The position numbers and the translations under genes are program-made. A stretch of DNA of 7,026 nt. It comes from Candidatus Bathyarchaeota archaeon. Lineage in GTDB: Archaea; Thermoproteota; Bathyarchaeia; TCS64. The stretch lies in the NCBI GenBank assembly GCA_937877765.1, contig CALGBN010000466.1, positions 1 to 7,026 of the forward strand. Direction: 5' to 3'. Below are positions 4,897 to 7,026 of the stretch, one piece after another (position 1 is the first letter of the stretch; each line of letters opens with the position of its first letter). The notes under the pieces are model-generated. The model saw nothing but the letters and a program-made list of their open reading frames with translations, was not told the origin of the DNA and did not search any database.

Positions 4897-5741
4897 TGGA
4901 GTTCCTCCTTGATGCGTTCAAGTAGCTGTTTGAACTTTGGTTTCCACTCAGTCATCTCGTCAGTGAACGGGGTTCCACGGCTGTATAACTCGGCTATGTG
5001 TCTATCGTAGGGTATTTCCATTATAATTGGTATGCCCATTTTTTCACAATACTCGTAGACTCCTCTATCTCCTATTCCCGCAAAGTTCACTACCACACCC
5101 AGAGGTATCCCTAACTGCCTCACTACTTCAGTGGCGACCTCCAAGTCATGTAAACCGAATGGAGTGGGCTCAGTAACCATTATGACATAGTCTGTGTCCA
5201 TCACAGATTCTACTACTGGACAGGCTGAGCCGGGAGGAGAATCGAGAATCACTAGGCCTTCTTCTTTTGATCGTTCTTTGACCGCTGCTATGATAGGTAC
5301 CGCTATTGCTTCACCTATGTTCAATTTACCGTAGACTAGCTCGATGCCTTTTGCGTTCCCCGTGAATATCTCACCGATGCTACGGGGTTGTTCAGTTATC
5401 GCGTTCTCTGGGCAGACTAGTTTACATCCCCCACAGCTATGGCATAATTCATTAAACACCATAGCGGTCTCGCCTGCAACGAACAACGCGTTATATTGGC
5501 AGAACTCGGCACACTTACGGCAATAAGTACACTTTTCCTCATCTATCACAGGAACCAGTAACTCAACTGGTTCACTTTTTATCTCTGAGGGTTTAAGAAA
5601 AATATGATCATTTGGCTCTTCAACGTCGCAGTCGAGCACTTGATCAGCGCCTACGCTAAGAGCCAAATTAATAGCAACAAGTGTTTTGCCTGTGCCGCCT
5701 TTTCCGCTCGCTACCGCGATTTTAAGAGATTTAGTGTTCAT
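4893..5741 (-). CDS. MinD-superfamily P-loop ATPase with ferredoxin insert, paralogue
   Basis: This is a 282-residue paralogue of the ATPase encoded just downstream, with the same order of parts. Walker A is S-G-K-G-G-T-G-K-T (12-20). The ferredoxin insert has C-T-Y-C-R-K-C-A-E-F-C (Cys71, 74, 77, 81) and C-H-S-C-G-G-C-K-L-V-C-P (Cys100, 103, 106, 110). Walker B is L-V-I-L-D-S-P-P-G-S-A-C-P-V with Asp167. All eight ligand cysteines and both Walker motifs are present, so both copies should be active. They probably form a heterodimer, as expected for tandem pairs of this family; this is inferred. The frame is open to 5795, but that would overlap the upstream gene by 65 nt. The start at 5741 gives the family-like N-terminus M-N-T-K-S-L-K-I-A-V and an 11-nt overlap. 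Its ribosome binding site is weak (GAGAG), which suggests coupling. Confidence 0.92.
   Translation of the reverse strand: MNTKSLKIAVASGKGGTGKTLVAINLALSVGADQVLDCDVEEPNDHIFLKPSEIKSEPVELLVPVIDEEKCTYCRKCAEFCQYNALFVAGETAMVFNELCHSCGGCKLVCPENAITEQPRSIGEIFTGNAKGIELVYGKLNIGEAIAVPIIAAVKERSKEEGLVILDSPPGSACPVVESVMDTDYVIMVTEPTPFGLHDLEVATEVVRQLGIPLGVVVNFAGIGDRGVYEYCEKMGIPIIMEIPYDRHIAELYSRGTPFTDEMTEWKPKFKQLLERIKEELQ
4904..4908 (-). promoter_or_regulatory. Strong ribosome binding site for the second MinD-type ATPase
   Basis: The minus strand reads GGAGG seven bases before the ATG at 4896, inside the last codons of the preceding ATPase gene. This is the best Shine-Dalgarno match seen in the window. Confidence 0.7.
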
Positions 5742-6099
5742 AGCTCTCAGCGTGAAGACAGCCTTCCGGTAGTTCCCGAAGTTTACCCTCCACATAATTT
5801 TGGATACTATTCTCGGTGCTTTCCTGTACTGCCTGTAGAACCGCTACCGTGCTGTTCTGGAATGCCTGAATCGCCTTCATTCCCATACCTGCTGATATCA
5901 CTATGTCAGCTCCCATAGCCATCATACGCTCAGGGGGCAAACCTTGTCCACCAAAGTGACTACTATCATTTGGTTTGATTCCCCTATCTACTATCTTTCC
6001 TGATTCCACATCATACCATGCGAAATATGGTGCTCTCCCAAAGTGGGCTGACACTAGTTCTCCTTTTTCATCTGCTACTGGAATTACTACTCTTACCAT
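5731..6099 (-). CDS. NifX-type iron-molybdenum cofactor domain protein (122 aa)
   Basis: This is a single Nitro_FeMo-Co (NifX-type) domain protein. The sequence runs M-V-R-V-V-I-P-V-A-D, then S-A-H-F-G-R-A-P-Y-F (17-26), the family's F-G-R-A segment, then S-S-H-F-G-G-Q-G (46-53) and G-A-D-I-V-I-S-A-G-M-G (63-73). It keeps several possible metal ligands: His19, His48, a C-terminal Cys114-Leu-His116 and a final His122. This fits the His/Cys-rich ends often seen in ORP-like members. The likely role is to hold or deliver a metal-sulfide cluster made or loaded with the neighbouring ATPases; this is inferred from family and context. The ATG at 6099 has a GGTGA ribosome binding site 6 nt upstream, in the 13-nt gap after the preceding gene. 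It overlaps the next ATPase by 11 nt. Confidence 0.92.
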   Translation of the reverse strand: MVRVVIPVADEKGELVSAHFGRAPYFAWYDVESGKIVDRGIKPNDSSHFGGQGLPPERMMAMGADIVISAGMGMKAIQAFQNSTVAVLQAVQESTENSIQNYVEGKLRELPEGCLHAESYEH

Positions 6100-6105
6100 A
6101 TCATT

Positions 6106-6110
6106 TCACC
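6106..6110 (-). promoter_or_regulatory. Ribosome binding site for the 122-aa NifX-type gene
   Basis: GGTGA on the minus strand ends six bases before the ATG at 6099, in the 13-bp gap between the two NifX-type genes. Confidence 0.6.
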
Positions 6111-6112
6111 GT

Positions 6113-6505
6113 CTATCTGGGGCGTCCTCCGCCTCTTCCCCGTCCCTGACCAAAGTGGCCTCCGACGGTTGGACTGCTTACTTTATTGAGTTGGCCCTTT
6201 TTAAGGAGTTCAACCGCTTCTTTTACGGTTCCTGATTGGACTGTGTAAATGTCTACGCCCGCGCCTGACAAAGCCATATGGGCGTTGGGTCCAAAATGCC
6301 CGCTGATAACTGCTTTAACTCCTAGAGATGCCACTTTTTGTGCAGCTCCTATGCCAGCGCCGTGTGCCGCTGATACACTCATGTTGGCTACTGGTTGTGC
6401 TTCCATTGTTTCTGTGTCCACAATTAGGAATGTACCGCATCTTCCGAATCTTGGGTCCATCATCGAATCAATTGTGTTTCCAGTTGAACTTACTGCTACC
6501 TTCAT
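6113..6505 (-). CDS. NifX-type iron-molybdenum cofactor domain protein with Gly/Arg tail (130 aa)
   Basis: This is a NifX-type protein of the most common archaeal and anaerobe form. M-K-V-A-V-S-S-T-G-N is followed by D-P-R-F-G-R-C-G-T-F-L-I-V-D (17-30, with the only Cys at 23), then A-A-H-G-A-G-I-G-A-A-Q (46-56) and A-V-I-S-G-H-F-G-P-N-A (65-75). This pattern closely follows the ORP/NifX-like group. Residues 115-130 form a G-G-H-F-G-Q-G start to a glycine/arginine-rich tail, a common and probably disordered ending that may contact a partner or metal. It is distinct from the 122-residue neighbour and is not a recent duplicate. The ATG overlaps the Mrp stop by one base (TAATG), with GAGGG a few bases upstream, so it is likely translated by coupling. 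Confidence 0.93.
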   Translation of the reverse strand: MKVAVSSTGNTIDSMMDPRFGRCGTFLIVDTETMEAQPVANMSVSAAHGAGIGAAQKVASLGVKAVISGHFGPNAHMALSGAGVDIYTVQSGTVKEAVELLKKGQLNKVSSPTVGGHFGQGRGRGGGRPR

Positions 6506-6978
6506 TACTCTACCCTCTTTTGTATCTCAGCCACAATATTAGAGAATACCTTGGCAGCCGGAGAATCCGGGTGACTAACTACAAACGGGTTCCCAGAGTC
6601 GCTGTCTGCCGCTATCCTTGGGTCCATCGGTATGCTACCTAGTAAATCAACGTTCATTTCGTCGCTTACCTTGGCTCCGCCGCCCTTACTGAAGACCTCG
6701 ATCATTTCCCCGCAGTGGGGACAGATCATTCCCGCCATGTTCTCAACGATGCCGAAGACGGGTACATTCATTTGTCTGGCGAATGTAACTGCTTTTTTTA
6801 CTACTCCTTGGCTTACTTCGCTTGGGATTGTAACAATAACCACTCCATCCATCTCGGGTAAAAGCTGAAGTATGCTTAGACTCTCATCGCCTGTACCAGG
6901 AGGTAGGTCAACCAAGAGATAATCCAGTTCTCCCCAAGCAACCTCACCGAGAAACTGCCTGATTGCACCCATCTTGAG
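6505..6978 (-). CDS. Mrp/NBP35-type Fe-S carrier ATPase, C-terminal part
   Basis: This is the last 157 residues of a Mrp/NBP35 (ApbC-like) P-loop ATPase, about half of the usual ~280 or so. Family members bind a bridging [4Fe-4S] cluster and pass it to target proteins. Visible parts are W-G-E-L-D-Y-L-L-V-D-L-P-P-G-T-G-D-E (15-32, Walker B region), the G-I-V-E-N-M-A-G-M segment, the cluster-binding C-P-H-C-G (Cys86 and Cys89), and the ending M-D-P-R-I-A with H-P-D-S-P-A-A. The N-terminal half with Walker A lies beyond the right edge. Genomic sequence ends at 6978. An apparent start a little further out (residues M-Y-K-R-Q from 6993) is translated Nextera adapter, not a real N-terminus. This is the first visible gene of the minus-strand operon; the promoter is off the contig. 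Confidence 0.94.
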   Translation of the reverse strand, partial: LKMGAIRQFLGEVAWGELDYLLVDLPPGTGDESLSILQLLPEMDGVVIVTIPSEVSQGVVKKAVTFARQMNVPVFGIVENMAGMICPHCGEMIEVFSKGGGAKVSDEMNVDLLGSIPMDPRIAADSDSGNPFVVSHPDSPAAKVFSNIVAEIQKRVE

Positions 6979-7026
6979 CTGTCTCTTATACACATCTGAC
7001 GCTGCCGACGAATTAGACGGTGTAGA
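6979..7026 (-). other. Nextera read-1 adapter, index and P5 start, reverse complement (artefact)
   Basis: CTGTCTCTTATACACATCT at 6979-6997 is the Tn5 mosaic end in reverse. It is followed by the rest of the Nextera read-1 adapter to 7011, the index ATTAGACG (7012-7019, reverse complement of the left index) and the first seven bases of P5. It is the exact reverse complement of 23-70. Confidence 0.99.

Noticed and set aside
4507..4912. Plus-strand frames opposite the second ATPase (4507-4770, 4649-4912)
   Set aside because: They are shadows of a clearly conserved minus-strand gene with intact Walker and ferredoxin motifs.
5742..5795. Longer first MinD-type ATPase starting at 5795
   Set aside because: It would overlap the NifX-type gene by 65 nt and adds 18 residues unlike the family. 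ATG 5741 sits directly before the normal N-terminus.
3712..6505. Reading the cluster as a nitrogenase (nif) locus
   Set aside because: NifX-type domains alone do not indicate nitrogen fixation, and no nifH, nifD, nifK, nifE, nifN or radical-SAM nifB part is present in the window.
23..7026. Composite transposon or linear element bounded by inverted repeats
   Set aside because: The repeats are sequencing adapters, no transposase is encoded, and no target-site duplication can be judged.

Overview
This is a short assembled contig, about 6.9 kb of genomic DNA (71-6978) between uncut Illumina/Nextera adapter sequence (1-70 and 6979-7026). Both ends are library artefacts and both edge genes are cut by them. 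The genome looks archaeal and anaerobic. It carries the C-terminal end of a tungsten-type aldehyde:ferredoxin oxidoreductase, a UPF0251/DUF134 regulator, ferredoxin-fused MinD-type ATPases and NifX-type proteins. Archaeal TATA-like boxes sit about 26-30 bp upstream of start codons that lack a Shine-Dalgarno sequence, which suggests leaderless transcription. GC looks mid-range. I cannot place the lineage from sequence alone; Bathyarchaeia or an Asgard group such as Thorarchaeia are guesses.

Left part (71-2883), metabolic genes: the AOR tail (+) meets a half-size EamA/DMT membrane protein (-). A divergent 76-bp gap follows, then an HpcH/HpaI-type class II aldolase (+), which meets a PLP-dependent enzyme of the D-cysteine desulfhydrase/ACC deaminase fold (-).

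Right part (2917-6978), a metal-sulfur cofactor type cluster: a DUF134 regulator (-) is divergent from a small DUF5320-like protein (+) and a NifX-type protein (+). The intergenic region holds a perfectly symmetric TATA box and three copies of a 14-bp imperfect palindrome. Opposing them is a tightly packed minus-strand operon, read from right to left: Mrp/NBP35-type ATPase (truncated), two different NifX-type proteins, and two tandem MinD-type ATPases that each carry an inserted 2x[4Fe-4S] ferredoxin domain.

The right-hand gene set resembles the bacterial ORP ('orange protein') loci of Desulfovibrio, in which NifX-fold proteins holding a metal-sulfide cluster are served by Mrp and ferredoxin-MinD ATPases. 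Here it appears in an archaeal setting with three NifX-type proteins, a dedicated DUF134 regulator and a tryptophan-rich small protein. The most interesting parts are the divergent control region and the complete gene set. All three convergent gene pairs in the window overlap at their 3' ends, so the genome is very compact. No RNA genes, CRISPR arrays, natural insertion sequences or long non-coding stretches were seen.
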